Positions 1 to 8,820 of a stretch of DNA of 64,000 bases are shown one piece after another. The first letter of the stretch is position 1; each line of letters starts with the position of its first letter. The DNA is from Caldilineales bacterium. GTDB taxonomy: Bacteria > Chloroflexota > Anaerolineae > J102. A program made the position numbers and the translations under genes. The stretch is from positions 1 through 64,000 of the forward strand of contig JAIBAP010000027.1 of the NCBI GenBank assembly GCA_019695115.1, given 5' to 3'. The notes below the pieces were generated by a model, which was given only the letters and a program-made list of their open reading frames with translations, ran no database searches and was not told where the DNA came from.

Positions 1-290
1 AACCCCTTGATCCGCCCATCCCCGTAATCCGCCCATTAACCCCTTGATCCGCCCATCCCCGTAATCCGCCCATTAACCCCTTGATCCGCCCATTAACCCC
101 TTGATCCGCCCATCCCCGTAATCCGCCCATTAACCCCTTGATCCGCCCATCCCCGTAATCCGCCCATTAACCCCTTGATCCGCCCATTAACCCCTTGATC
201 CGCCCATCCCCGTAATCCGCCCATTAACCCCTTGATCCGCCCATCCCAGCAATCCACCCATCAACGCCCTAACCCGCCCATTCGACTGCT
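1..290. repeat. Tandem repeat of two alternating ~18-20 bp units
   Basis: The unit TAACCCCTTGATCCGCCCAT alternates, sometimes doubled, with CCCCGTAATCCGCCCAT. The composite period is about 37 bp. The copies are nearly perfect up to about position 235 and then decay. No gene is visible in the stretch. The array may continue to the left of the window. There is no constant repeat plus unique spacer pattern, so it is not a CRISPR array. Confidence 0.9.
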
Positions 291-434
291 CGTGAACTAC
301 CGGCTTGGGGATTCCTCACTGGCTGATCGCAGCGACAGAAGGCCAGATCGACCCATTCGGAATGACAGGGCGGGAGTTCATCGTTCCGGGCGGCATGTCG
401 TCACGAGGCATGTGCTACTCAACGGAACCCGCCC

Positions 435-562
435 CACGCCCCCTATCCCGTTCGCACGTAGGCGTGCTCACTCCTCATACGCACCACGCACCACGGAACA
501 CGCCCCCTATCCCGTTCGCACGTAGGCGTGCTCACTCCTCATACGCACCACGCACCACGGAA
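435..562. repeat. Two direct copies of a ~64 bp unit
   Basis: A block starting CACGCCCCCTATCCCGTTCG and ending in ACCACGGA occurs twice back to back (about 435-498 and 499-562). The second copy runs into the 3' end of the FmdB-like gene, which reads through part of it. It looks like a recent slippage duplication. Confidence 0.85.
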
Positions 563-861
563 CCCGGAACCCGGCCCCCCCCTCCCCCCCCCTCCCCTCT
601 CCCTGCCCGAAACTTATCGATCGTCTCCTTCGGCAGGATCGAGGCCATCTTCTCGGCCTGGCGGTTCTCGGCTGATTGCTCGGAAGGAGTCAGGCCGCCC
701 AACTCGCCCAACACAGCCACGCGCGAGACCAGGCGCCGGGTGGGGCCGCCGCTACACGAGGGGCAGATGGGCGGCTCGTGGGTCTGCGCCGCCTGCATGG
801 TGCGCCAAAGATGGGTGAAGTGGGCGCCGCAGCGGGCGCATTCGTAGTCGTAGAGGGGCAT
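532..861 (-). CDS. FmdB-family zinc ribbon protein
   Basis: A 109-residue protein starting MPLYDYECARCG, the classic start of the FmdB/CxxC_CXXC_SSSS regulatory zinc-ribbon family. Two CxxC pairs (C8/C11 and C33/C36) should hold one zinc. The start at 861 was chosen because the family begins with exactly this motif; the upstream extension has no homology-like features. The C-terminal 25 residues are low complexity (six glycines in a row, then a tail translated from the 64-bp duplication), so the original stop was probably further upstream. The family is poorly characterised; a regulatory or metal-related role is only inferred. The gene is divergent from the cNMP-patatin gene, with about 210 bp between them. 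Confidence 0.85.
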   Translation of the reverse strand: MPLYDYECARCGAHFTHLWRTMQAAQTHEPPICPSCSGGPTRRLVSRVAVLGELGGLTPSEQSAENRQAEKMASILPKETIDKFRAGRGEGGGGGGRVPGSVVRGAYEE

Positions 862-1071
862 GGCCAGCAAACAGGTCTCGATCAGGAGGATGGCGGGAGT
901 ATGCCATCGTCGCAGGCCCATCGGCAAGCGCGAGGGCGGGGCAATGCTGCCAGAGAGCAGCAGTGAGGGCCGCAGTTGGACGAGAACGGCCCTGATGCTA
1001 TGATCCAGGCCGTCCCCCGCTTTCGTGCGGCCCTGCAGCTGCACCCATGAGTTTTTTTCCAGGAGACAGCC

Positions 1072-2898
1072 ATGGTTGAGAACCGAACACGGGCGCCGCG
1101 CACCGAAGCGGTGCAGGCCCTGATCGCAGCGGGCTTCATCGACCCCGACGAGTCTGCGCTTGCGGCCCTGAGCAACGAAGTCGAGACCATCGTCATCGAT
1201 GATGGGGAGACGTTGATGACCGAAGGCGAGGCCGGCGACGCCATGTACCTGGTCATCAGCGGGCGGTTGCGCGCCTTCGTCCGGCGCGACGGCGTCGAGC
1301 AAGCGGTGGGCGAGATCGGGCGCGGCGAAGTGGTGGGCGAGATGGCGCTATTGACCGACGCCGCGCGCGCGGCCACCGTGCGGGCCATCCGCGACACCGA
1401 ACTCGCCAAGCTGAGCCGGGCCGGGTTCGAGCGACTGGCCCAAAACCATCCGGCGGCGGTGCTGAACATGACGCGGCTGATCGTGCAGCGGCTGCAACGG
1501 CTGCTCAGCGCGCCGCGCGTCGTCGAGACCATCGCTGCCATCGCCGTCGTCCCGCTCCATGCTGGCGCCCCGGCCGCAGCCCTGGCCCGGCGTTTGCAGG
1601 GCGCCCTGGCGGCCTTTGGCTCCTGCCAGGTGTGGGACGCCGCTGGCTTCGACCAGGACTTTGGCCAGCCCGGCGCCGCCCAGTCGCCAGCCGATGACCC
1701 TCTCGACCCCGCCATCCTCATCTGGCTGGGAGATCGCGAGAGCGAGCACGACTATCTCGTTTATGTGACCGATCCCGGCCCGACGCCCTGGACCCAGCGC
1801 TGTCTTCATCAAGCCGACCGCATCCTGCTGCTGGCCGAAGCTGGCGCCGACCCCGAACCGGGCGAGATCGAGCGCCGCCTGGCCGAGAACCCCAACCACG
1901 CCCGCGTCGAATTGGTCTTGCTGCATCCCTCCACGGCCGCCCATCCCACGGGCACGGCCGCCTGGCTGGAAAAACGCCCCCATCTGCACACCCACCACCA
2001 TCTGCGCCTGGATGACGAGCGCGATCTGCGTCGCCTGGCCCGACGGCTGACGGGCAGGGCCGTAGGGCTGGTTTTGGGCGGGGGTGCGGCGCGCGGTTTC
2101 GCCCACATCGGCGTCCTCCGGGCGCTGGCAGAGGCCGGGGTCGAGATCGACCTCTACGGCGGGGCCAGCATCGGAGCGCTGATCGCCGGCCCCGCCGCCA
2201 TGAACTGGGATGCCGCTCAGATGCACCAGGCAGCCGAGATGCTCGGCTCGACCAAGAAAATCTTCGACCGCACCCTGCCCCTGGCGGCGATGATGGAGAG
2301 CAAAAAAGTGACTCGGATCGTGCAGCAGGTGTTCGGCGACCGTCGCATCGAGGACCTCTGGCAGCCCTTTTTCTGCATGGCCAGCAACATGACCCGCGCC
2401 CGGCCGGTGGTCCTGCAGCGCGGGCTGCTGTGGGAGGCCGTGCGCGCCAGCATCGCCATCCCTGGCATCTTCACGCCCATGTTGCGCGAGGGCGAGGTCA
2501 TGATCGATGGCGGGGTGATGAACAACCTGCCCATCGATGTTATGCGCAACCAATTCGAGGCCGGGAAAGTGATCGCCGTCGATGCCAGCCCCGCCAAGAC
2601 CAAACTGCACCATTACGACTTCGGCCCTAGCATTTCTGGCTGGCGCGTCTTATGGGGCAGGATCCTGCCGGGGGTTCGCCCGCTGCGGGCGCCGTCGCTG
2701 ATCGGCTCGATGCTGCGTGCGATCGAGTTGAACAGCGCCTTTGCCGTCGAACACGATCTGGCCGCCCAAGCCGATCTGCTCATCCGGCCGCCGCTCGAAG
2801 ACTTCAATGCCCTCGATTGGGATGCCTACGCCGCCATCATCGAGGCGGGGTACAAGGCCGGCCGAGAGCAAGCCGCGGGCTGGCGAGCGGCCGGGTGA
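1072..2898 (+). CDS. Cyclic-nucleotide-binding patatin-like phospholipase (NTE/RssA type)
   Basis: A 608-residue protein. Residues about 22-135 form a cNMP-binding (Crp-like) domain with the pattern GDAMYLVISGRLRAFV followed by GEVVGEMALL. A middle region of about 180 residues resembles the linker seen in neuropathy-target-esterase-like proteins. Residues about 330-500 are a patatin domain with the oxyanion loop GGGAARGFAHIG, the nucleophile elbow GASIG (Ser366) and the catalytic Asp in DGG (Asp479), so a complete Ser-Asp dyad. It should hydrolyse acyl esters of (lyso)phospholipids at the membrane, with the cNMP domain as a possible regulator. A C-terminal tail of about 100 residues follows. 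The domain order matches the bacterial NTE-type family. Confidence 0.92.
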   Translation: MVENRTRAPRTEAVQALIAAGFIDPDESALAALSNEVETIVIDDGETLMTEGEAGDAMYLVISGRLRAFVRRDGVEQAVGEIGRGEVVGEMALLTDAARAATVRAIRDTELAKLSRAGFERLAQNHPAAVLNMTRLIVQRLQRLLSAPRVVETIAAIAVVPLHAGAPAAALARRLQGALAAFGSCQVWDAAGFDQDFGQPGAAQSPADDPLDPAILIWLGDRESEHDYLVYVTDPGPTPWTQRCLHQADRILLLAEAGADPEPGEIERRLAENPNHARVELVLLHPSTAAHPTGTAAWLEKRPHLHTHHHLRLDDERDLRRLARRLTGRAVGLVLGGGAARGFAHIGVLRALAEAGVEIDLYGGASIGALIAGPAAMNWDAAQMHQAAEMLGSTKKIFDRTLPLAAMMESKKVTRIVQQVFGDRRIEDLWQPFFCMASNMTRARPVVLQRGLLWEAVRASIAIPGIFTPMLREGEVMIDGGVMNNLPIDVMRNQFEAGKVIAVDASPAKTKLHHYDFGPSISGWRVLWGRILPGVRPLRAPSLIGSMLRAIELNSAFAVEHDLAAQADLLIRPPLEDFNALDWDAYAAIIEAGYKAGREQAAGWRAAG

Positions 2899-2937
2899 TG
2901 CGTGATGCGTGATGAGTGATGAGTGATGCGTGATGAG
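2896..2937. repeat. Short GTGATGCGTGATGAGT repeat between genes
   Basis: The heptamer GTGATGC/GTGATGA is repeated about six times between the patatin stop and the start of the RecQ gene. In reverse complement it is the same family as the TCACGCATCACG runs at 21343-21383, 49289-49317 and 50907-50945. The start codon of the downstream gene lies inside the repeat. Confidence 0.75.
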
Positions 2938-5415
2938 TGGCGGGTTTCTGGATCCGCAAGGCGCAATTCGCAATCCCATGCCTCTTTGCTGGCGCATCTG
3001 GACCTGAGCGCTGCCGATGTCGCCCGGCTGCCCGGCCCGGCCCGCCAGCAGGTGCTGGAGTTCCTGGTGCGGTGGGAAGCCCACCAGGATGCGCTCTCGT
3101 GTCTGGCTCTGGTCGAGGCCGAAGTGGGCCGTCTGGTCTCGCTGCAAGACTTGCTGGCCGAGGCGCTGGCCGGGGTGGGGCGCTTTGACGAGGCCGTGCG
3201 CCTGCTGCAGCGGCGGTTGGCGCGCCAACCGGCGCCCACGACCGAGATTCTGCTGGCGCGCATCCATCTGGCCGCGGGCAATCCGGCGGCGGCTGCCGCT
3301 ATCGCCCGCCGGCTGATCGAGGCCAACGGCCCGGTGGCGGCCCTGGGCCTGGCCGGAGAAGCGGCGCTGGCGCAGGGCGACCTGGCCGGCGCCGAAGCGA
3401 TGTTCGTGCGCTACCAGCAGCGCCTGCCCCGCCACCGGGCGCCGCTGCTGGGTCTGGCGCTCATCCATCGGCAGCAGGGCAACCCGGTTGCGGCCTCGGC
3501 CTATGCCGTGCGCTGCCTGACCCTGCCCGGCGAGGCGCCCGTGGCCATGTTGCGCGAACTGCGCGATTTCTTCGCCCAAACCGGCGACCGCAACCATCTG
3601 GCCGCCACGAATGAGCAGCTGCGAGCGCGGTTTGCGGCGGAAATGGCGGCGAGGGGGGGAGAGGGAGAGACGCAGGGAGGGGGAGACGCAGGGACGCAGG
3701 GAGGGGGAGACGCAGGGACGCAGGGAGGGGGAGACGCAGGGACGCAGGGAGGGGGAGGGAGGGTGGTGGTTAGCGCCGGCGAGCGGCAGGAGTTGGTGAA
3801 GGAGGCCAGACGGCTGTTTGGTTTCACTGAATTGCTGCCGTTCCAGGCCGAGATCATGGCCGCCACCCGCCGCCGGCAGCATGTCCTGGCCGTTCTGCCC
3901 ACCGGCGCCGGCAAATCGCTCTGCTACCAGCTCCCCGCCTTCTTGGACGATGGCCCCACCCTGGTCATTTCCCCGCTCATCGCCCTGATGAAAGACCAGA
4001 TCGACGGCCTGCCGCCGGCCCTGGCCCGCCGCGCCATCGCCATCAACAGCAGCCTGGATGGCCGCGACCTGCGCCAGGCCATGGTCGATGTGAGCAAGGG
4101 CCGCTATCGCCTGGTCTACGCCGCACCAGAGCGATTGCGCCAACCGGCCTTCCTCCAGGCCCTGCGCCAGGCCCGCCTCAGCCGCCTGGTCATCGATGAA
4201 GCGCACTGTGTGAGCATGTGGGGCCACGATTTTCGGCCCGATTACCTGGTCATCGCCCAGGCTCACGCCGCCCTGGGCAGCCCGCCCATCCTGGCCATGA
4301 CGGCCACCGCCCCGCCGGCCGTGCGCGAGGACATCATCCGGCGGCTATTCGACCCCGCCGCCGGCTTTCACCTCCTGGTCGCCGATCCCTATCGCCCCAA
4401 CCTGCGGCTGCAAGCGATCGCCGTCAAAAACGACGACGAAAAGCGCCGCCGCCTGCTGCAACTCTGCCAGGAAACGGACGGCAGCGGCGTCATCTATGCC
4501 CGCAGCCGCCGGCGCTGCGAGGAAATCGCGGCCCGGCTGAACGAGGCGGGGGTGGCTGCCGAACACTATCACGCCGGGCTGAGCGACCGCGACGCCCGCC
4601 AGGATCGCTTCATGCAGGGACAGACGCGGGTCATGGTCGCCACCATCGCCTTCGGCATGGGCGTCGACAAGCCCGACATCCGCTTCATCCTCCACGACGG
4701 CCTGCCCGATTCGCTGGAGGCCTACACCCAGGAGATCGGGCGCGCCGGACGCGACGGCCTGCCCGCCGATTGCATCCTCCTCTACAGCCCCTACGACCGC
4801 AGCCACCACGCCCGCCGCGGCCAGGAACCATGGATCGACAAGGACTGGCTGCGCCGGGTGTTGGCGGCGGTGAAAGAGCTGTTGGCCGGCCGCAACCCCG
4901 GCCCGGTATCGCTGACCGAGCTGGCCGCCAGGCTGACTTCTGGGCAGGAGCCGGTGGATGCGACCGACCTGCGCGTGGCCCTGAGTGTGCTGGAGCAGGC
5001 CGGTCTGCTGCGCCGTCGCTACGACATCCCCCGCCAAGCCACCCTCTCGCTGCCCGACCGCGCGCCCGGCCCCGCCCTGGCCCACTTCATCCAGGCGGCC
5101 GGGCTGGCCCCCGGCCAGACCACCACACTCGAGTTCCTGGCCCTCAGCCAGCAGGCCCGGCTGCCGCCCGACCGCCTGGAAAGCCAACTGCTGGCCTGGG
5201 AAGCCGAAGGCGGGCTGACCCTGGCCACCAGCGGACGCCAGATGTTGATCGAGATCAGCAAGGCCCCGGCCGACGCTTCGACTCGCATCGACAGCCTGCT
5301 CAGCCAATACGCCGCCCTCCAGTCCCAACGCCTGGCCCAGGTGGTCGAATACGCCGCCACCCGCGGGCCTCGGCCCACTTATCTGGCCAATTATCTGGGT
5401 GGGGTTGGGCGTTAG
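2923..5415 (+). CDS. TPR-repeat / RecQ-type ATP-dependent DNA helicase
   Basis: An 830-residue protein. Residues about 25-230 are helical TPR-like repeats, then a glycine-rich repeat insert (245-281), then a RecQ-type superfamily 2 helicase. Walker A is PTGAGKS (Lys331), the DEAH box is residues 425-428 followed by the RecQ loop CVSMWGHDFRPDY, then MTATAPP and motif VI QEIGRAGRDG. RecQ unwinds DNA 3' to 5' in repair and recombination. After the helicase core only a winged-helix-like segment is seen. The four-cysteine zinc module and HRDC domain of classic RecQ are absent. The N-terminal TPR fusion is unusual. The start is uncertain because it lies in repeats; a later in-frame start is possible. 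Confidence 0.9.
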   Translation: MMRDEWRVSGSARRNSQSHASLLAHLDLSAADVARLPGPARQQVLEFLVRWEAHQDALSCLALVEAEVGRLVSLQDLLAEALAGVGRFDEAVRLLQRRLARQPAPTTEILLARIHLAAGNPAAAAAIARRLIEANGPVAALGLAGEAALAQGDLAGAEAMFVRYQQRLPRHRAPLLGLALIHRQQGNPVAASAYAVRCLTLPGEAPVAMLRELRDFFAQTGDRNHLAATNEQLRARFAAEMAARGGEGETQGGGDAGTQGGGDAGTQGGGDAGTQGGGGRVVVSAGERQELVKEARRLFGFTELLPFQAEIMAATRRRQHVLAVLPTGAGKSLCYQLPAFLDDGPTLVISPLIALMKDQIDGLPPALARRAIAINSSLDGRDLRQAMVDVSKGRYRLVYAAPERLRQPAFLQALRQARLSRLVIDEAHCVSMWGHDFRPDYLVIAQAHAALGSPPILAMTATAPPAVREDIIRRLFDPAAGFHLLVADPYRPNLRLQAIAVKNDDEKRRRLLQLCQETDGSGVIYARSRRRCEEIAARLNEAGVAAEHYHAGLSDRDARQDRFMQGQTRVMVATIAFGMGVDKPDIRFILHDGLPDSLEAYTQEIGRAGRDGLPADCILLYSPYDRSHHARRGQEPWIDKDWLRRVLAAVKELLAGRNPGPVSLTELAARLTSGQEPVDATDLRVALSVLEQAGLLRRRYDIPRQATLSLPDRAPGPALAHFIQAAGLAPGQTTTLEFLALSQQARLPPDRLESQLLAWEAEGGLTLATSGRQMLIEISKAPADASTRIDSLLSQYAALQSQRLAQVVEYAATRGPRPTYLANYLGGVGR
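3655..3765 (+). repeat. In-frame GGAGACGCAGGGACGCAGG repeat inside the RecQ gene
   Basis: A purine-rich unit of about 24 bp (GGGAGGGGGAGACGCAGGGA core) is repeated three to four times and translated as GGGDAGTQ repeats between the TPR and helicase domains. The reverse complement of the same motif (TCCCTGCGTCCCTGCGTCCC) lies between panD and the DUF2520 gene at 56500-56530. It is therefore a dispersed intergenic repeat that has entered or expanded within a gene at a domain linker. Confidence 0.85.
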
Positions 5416-5422
5416 CGGTCGG

Positions 5423-5455
5423 AGCGGTCGGAGCGCTGCGAGCGCTCCGACCGCT
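5423..5455. terminator. 33-nt perfect palindrome (possible terminator hairpin)
   Basis: Arms AGCGGTCGGAGCGCT and AGCGCTCCGACCGCT are separated by GCG, giving a 15-bp perfect stem just after the RecQ stop codon. The identical 33-nt sequence occurs at 44210-44242 just after another stop. There is no T-run directly after it. A partial extra copy of the arm flanks each side here. It could stabilise the 3' end or stop transcription. Confidence 0.6.
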
Positions 5456-5511
5456 GCACCGACCGCTGCATTCCGACCGCTTTTGTGGTATGATTGCGAT
5501 CAAGGAGATTG

Positions 5512-6117
5512 ATGATGGCAGACCCCGATCCTCGTCTCGAAAACGCTTTGCGACAAGGTTTCCGCCGCTTCAACCGTTTCATGCTGTTGCTGTGGCGCCT
5601 GGGGCTGGGCGGATGGGTGAACGCCTGGCCGTCGGTGGGCGGACGCATCATGGTGCTGATGCAGCGCGGGCGCAAAACGGGACTGCTGCGCCGCACGCCG
5701 GTGAACTACGCCATTATCGATGGCGACGTGTATTGCACAGCCGGTTTTGGCGGCGGCTCCGATTGGTATCGCAACCTGATGGCCGATCCGCAGGTCGAAG
5801 TCTGGCTGCCCGATGGCTGGTGGGCAGGCGAGGCTGAAGATATCGCGGAGACGCCCGACCGGCTGCCGCTCCTGCGCCAGGTGCTCATCGCCAGCGGTTT
5901 CGCTGCCCGCGCCGCTGGCCTCGACCCGACCGCCATGAGCGACGACGCCCTGGCCGCCTCCACCGACAGCTATCGCCTCGTCCGTATCCGCCGCACCGAA
6001 GCCCGCACCGGCCCCGGCGGTCCTGGCGATCTGGCCTGGGTGTGGCCGGCCATCGTCTTCCTCCTGCCGTGTATGTGGTTGTACTGGCGGGGTGGGAGGT
6101 CGAAAAAGGGTTATTAG
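5512..6117 (+). CDS. Deazaflavin(F420)-type nitroreductase/quinone reductase family protein
   Basis: A 201-residue protein of the DUF385/DDN-like split-barrel family. The pattern VLMQRGRKTGLLRRTPVNY followed by YCTAGFGGGSDWYRNLMADP is typical; the family binds deazaflavin F420 and reduces quinones, nitro compounds or other substrates. The start at 5512 (or ATG 5515) fits the ribosome site AAGGAG at 5502-5507. A C-terminal hydrophobic segment (about residues 178-192) followed by RGGRSKK may anchor it to the membrane. The actual cofactor and substrate cannot be told from sequence. Confidence 0.82.
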   Translation: MMADPDPRLENALRQGFRRFNRFMLLLWRLGLGGWVNAWPSVGGRIMVLMQRGRKTGLLRRTPVNYAIIDGDVYCTAGFGGGSDWYRNLMADPQVEVWLPDGWWAGEAEDIAETPDRLPLLRQVLIASGFAARAAGLDPTAMSDDALAASTDSYRLVRIRRTEARTGPGGPGDLAWVWPAIVFLLPCMWLYWRGGRSKKGY

Positions 6118-6246
6118 AGATTGGTTATTGGAGATTGGTTATTGGAGATTGGTTATTGGAGATTGGTTATTAGAGATTGGTTATTGGAGATTGGTTATTG
6201 ACAGTCAATGACCAATAACCAATAACTAATCTCTAATCTCTAATCA
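6115..6246. repeat. GGAGATTGGTTATT tandem repeat with inverted tail
   Basis: The unit GGTTATTGGAGATT is repeated about six times. It is followed by the reverse complement (AATAACCAATAACTAATCTC), so the whole stretch can fold into a long hairpin. It lies between two plus-strand genes. It belongs to a dispersed family also seen at 20505-20540, 21247-21276, inside trpF at 21852-21898, inside nifJ, and at 58325-58394. Confidence 0.9.
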
Positions 6247-6255
6247 CATTCAGCA

Positions 6256-6531
6256 ATGGCTATGAACACGAAAACGACCAAAATCATTCAGCTACTGAGT
6301 ATGATCTGCGTGCTGGCAATCGTGTTGACGCTGGTTGCGGCCTGCACCAGCAGCCCACAGCCGCCCAGCGATAGCACCGTGATCGAGGCGGCCAAGAAGT
6401 TCGCCGTCGCCCTGGAACGAGCCGGCGAGGACGCCCAGGTGATCATCGACAAGGCGCGCGCTGAAGCCGAGAAGTGGGGGCCAAAGGCCGAGCTTTTCAT
6501 CCAAACGGTGATCGACGAACTGCAGAAGTGA
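6256..6531 (+). CDS. Small putative lipoprotein
   Basis: A 91-residue protein with a hydrophobic signal segment (about residues 10-28) ending in the lipobox LVAAC (Cys30), predicting cleavage by signal peptidase II and lipid attachment. The mature part is short and helical, with many Ala, Glu and Lys. An internal start at ATG 6262 is equally possible. No function can be assigned. Confidence 0.65.
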   Translation: MAMNTKTTKIIQLLSMICVLAIVLTLVAACTSSPQPPSDSTVIEAAKKFAVALERAGEDAQVIIDKARAEAEKWGPKAELFIQTVIDELQK

Positions 6532-6566
6532 CCGCCTCGGCCTGATCTGGACCTGCGGTCGCGGTC

Positions 6567-8795
6567 TCACACCAGATCGTCGGTCATTTCGATGCCATAG
6601 TGGGCCAGCAGTTCCTGCAAACGCTGGCGGTCGGCCGGGTCGAAGGTGGCCAGGGCGTGCTTGGGTTGGAAGGGTTTGAGTAGACGGGCGATCTGGGGGT
6701 CGTTGCGCAATTCGGCCAGCACCTCGGCGCTGCGAAGCTCCAACAGGGCGCGGGGAGTGGTGCGGGCATTGCCGAAGTGCGCGGTCCAGGTCTTCAACCG
6801 GCGCTCCCATTCGGGTGAGAGCGGATGCACCAGGGCCTTTTTGAGGGCATCGAGGATGGCCTCGATTTTCAACCCCGACTTGACCGCAGCCTGCAACGCC
6901 CGCGGGCTGAGGATGAGGCCGGCGTCGGTGTTCTCGGTGAAGGCGGCGACGGGGGCGCTGGCGCCCAGGCCGATGACCGGGGTGACGGGGTGCAAGAGAC
7001 CCTCGTCGCTGAGGCGAAAGGCCGGGCGCCCGCCGGATGACTGGGCGCTGCTATGCTCCAGCAGCAAGTTGGCGGCGCGCATGGCCGTTTGCAGGGCGCT
7101 GAGGTCGCGCACCAGGCTGAGCGTGGGCGTCAGGGTTTGGCCCAGGGCGGCGGCCACAGGGGGCAGGCGGTGGAGGGCCGTGGTTTCGGCGGCGTTGGCT
7201 GTTTCCAGGACGGCAAGGGGTGAGAAGAAGCGGATGCGGTTGTGCCCTTCCTCCCATTCCTGCAAGGTGCGCAAGACATTGCCCGGCAAAGCCGCGCCCG
7301 TGCTCTGCTGCAAAAAGTCGATGACCCGGCGCACAGGCCAGGCGCCCAACGCCCCCTGATGCACCGAGGCCTTGGTCAGTTCGTATTCGGTGACGCGGCC
7401 GGCTTTCTGGCGCTCGGCAAAAGCGTCGAGGCTGGCCAGGGTGGCGTCGGGCACAGGGTCGATGGCCAGGATGTGGTAATTGGGCTGGACGATGACCTGC
7501 CCGGCAGCGGCAGGGAGATCGAGTTGGGCGATGCGACCCAGGGCCAGGGCGCCGGCGGGGGTCAGGCGAAAGGCGGTGGGATTCTGTTTGGCGTCGAAGC
7601 CGATGTCGACCAATCCCATCCAGTGCAGCGGGCCTTCGAGCGAGGCCTTGAGATAGCTGCCAAGCGGGTCGCCATAGACGCTGAGACGAGCGGCGGTGGT
7701 GACGAGTGAACTCAAGGCGTCGCGCCCGTGGTAGGTGTAGGCGCTGATTTCGCTATAGATGGCGCCCAACAACATCGGCGACAGGGCATCGACCAGGCTG
7801 GCGCGGTCGATCCACTGGTCGACCGGCGCCTGCTGCAAATGGGCGACCAACAGCTGTCGCAAATCCGTGCCGAAGGTCGAATTCTGGCTGAACTGGGAGA
7901 TAGCGGTGGATTCGTCCCACCAATTCGCTTTCAGCCAGGCGTCGAAACAGAGGCGGATGCGGTTTTCGGGTGTGTCGTCGAAGAAGGGCGGTGAACCGGG
8001 CGCAGTGATCATGTCGCCGGGGGCCAATTGCAGCAGTCTCAGAGCTTGCGCCATCAGCCTGAAGAAAAGCAGGTCTGGATGCTCAGGCTCTCCTTGCAGG
8101 TTGGCGATGGGCTGCATCAGCACCGCATTGATGGCTTTGAGGTCGCGCTTGTAGAGGAAGCCATCCTGCCTGATCTGGAGGGATTGGCGGTGCACCTGGC
8201 TCCAATAGAAGTACAGGCTGCGCTGGAAACTGCGGGCCGATCCCGAGGCCGTGTGCTTGATCTCAGCCTCGGGCAGCAGCTTCGGCGCCCAGGCAGGCAG
8301 CGGCAGGGCGCGGCGCACGTGTTCGGGCAGGCCGATGGCATCGAGGGCATCCCAGCTCACCACGGTCTGGTAGGAGGGCAAGTCCCTGGCCCGACCCCGC
8401 CAGCCAACCGCCAGGCCGAGCGCGCACAGGCGCAGCGGCGTCTGGATGATGTTGGCGCTGGCGGCCCTGAGCGTCCGCAACGTGGGGCGTATTGCTTCCA
8501 GGTCGGTGGTGGAGGGCATGGGAGCGATGCCGAGGATCTGGGCCAGCCGGAACAGCGCCGGCAGGGTCAGGCCGTCGGCCGGGGCCGCCAGGAGCAAATC
8601 CAGCACCTTGCGCTCCAAGGGGTTGAGCCGGGCCAGGGTCTGGCGGATCACCTCCGGGCGCTCGAAATGGTGGGACAAGGCCGTGATCAAATCAGCTTTC
8701 TTGGGCTGGCGACCGGGAAAGAGGTTGTGCAGGTCGGCAAACGCGCGCAAGGTGCTGAGGTCGTAGCGGTTGAGGTCGTAGATGGGCGCGGGCAT
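6567..8795 (-). CDS. Helicase-associated (Helicase_C_3-like) protein, second copy
   Basis: A 742-residue protein. The region from about residue 432 (VIVQPNYHILAIDP ... TEYELTKASVHQG ... DFLQQSTGAALPGNVLRTL) matches the pattern of the 'helicase-associated' domain found next to XPB-type helicases in Actinobacteria and Chloroflexota. The N-terminal part has winged-helix-like repeats. The start MPAPIYDLN at 8795 was chosen because the upstream extension is low quality. It follows the 8821-10653 gene by 25 bp and is the third gene of the XPB operon. It probably acts with the helicase in DNA repair; this rests on gene context. Confidence 0.75.
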   Translation of the reverse strand: MPAPIYDLNRYDLSTLRAFADLHNLFPGRQPKKADLITALSHHFERPEVIRQTLARLNPLERKVLDLLLAAPADGLTLPALFRLAQILGIAPMPSTTDLEAIRPTLRTLRAASANIIQTPLRLCALGLAVGWRGRARDLPSYQTVVSWDALDAIGLPEHVRRALPLPAWAPKLLPEAEIKHTASGSARSFQRSLYFYWSQVHRQSLQIRQDGFLYKRDLKAINAVLMQPIANLQGEPEHPDLLFFRLMAQALRLLQLAPGDMITAPGSPPFFDDTPENRIRLCFDAWLKANWWDESTAISQFSQNSTFGTDLRQLLVAHLQQAPVDQWIDRASLVDALSPMLLGAIYSEISAYTYHGRDALSSLVTTAARLSVYGDPLGSYLKASLEGPLHWMGLVDIGFDAKQNPTAFRLTPAGALALGRIAQLDLPAAAGQVIVQPNYHILAIDPVPDATLASLDAFAERQKAGRVTEYELTKASVHQGALGAWPVRRVIDFLQQSTGAALPGNVLRTLQEWEEGHNRIRFFSPLAVLETANAAETTALHRLPPVAAALGQTLTPTLSLVRDLSALQTAMRAANLLLEHSSAQSSGGRPAFRLSDEGLLHPVTPVIGLGASAPVAAFTENTDAGLILSPRALQAAVKSGLKIEAILDALKKALVHPLSPEWERRLKTWTAHFGNARTTPRALLELRSAEVLAELRNDPQIARLLKPFQPKHALATFDPADRQRLQELLAHYGIEMTDDLV

Positions 8796-8820
8796 GGAGC
8801 AACGTGATCGCCGGATGGCT

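Noticed and set aside
1-290. Possible CRISPR array
   Set aside because: The repeats are continuous and alternate between two related units; there are no unique spacers and no cas genes.
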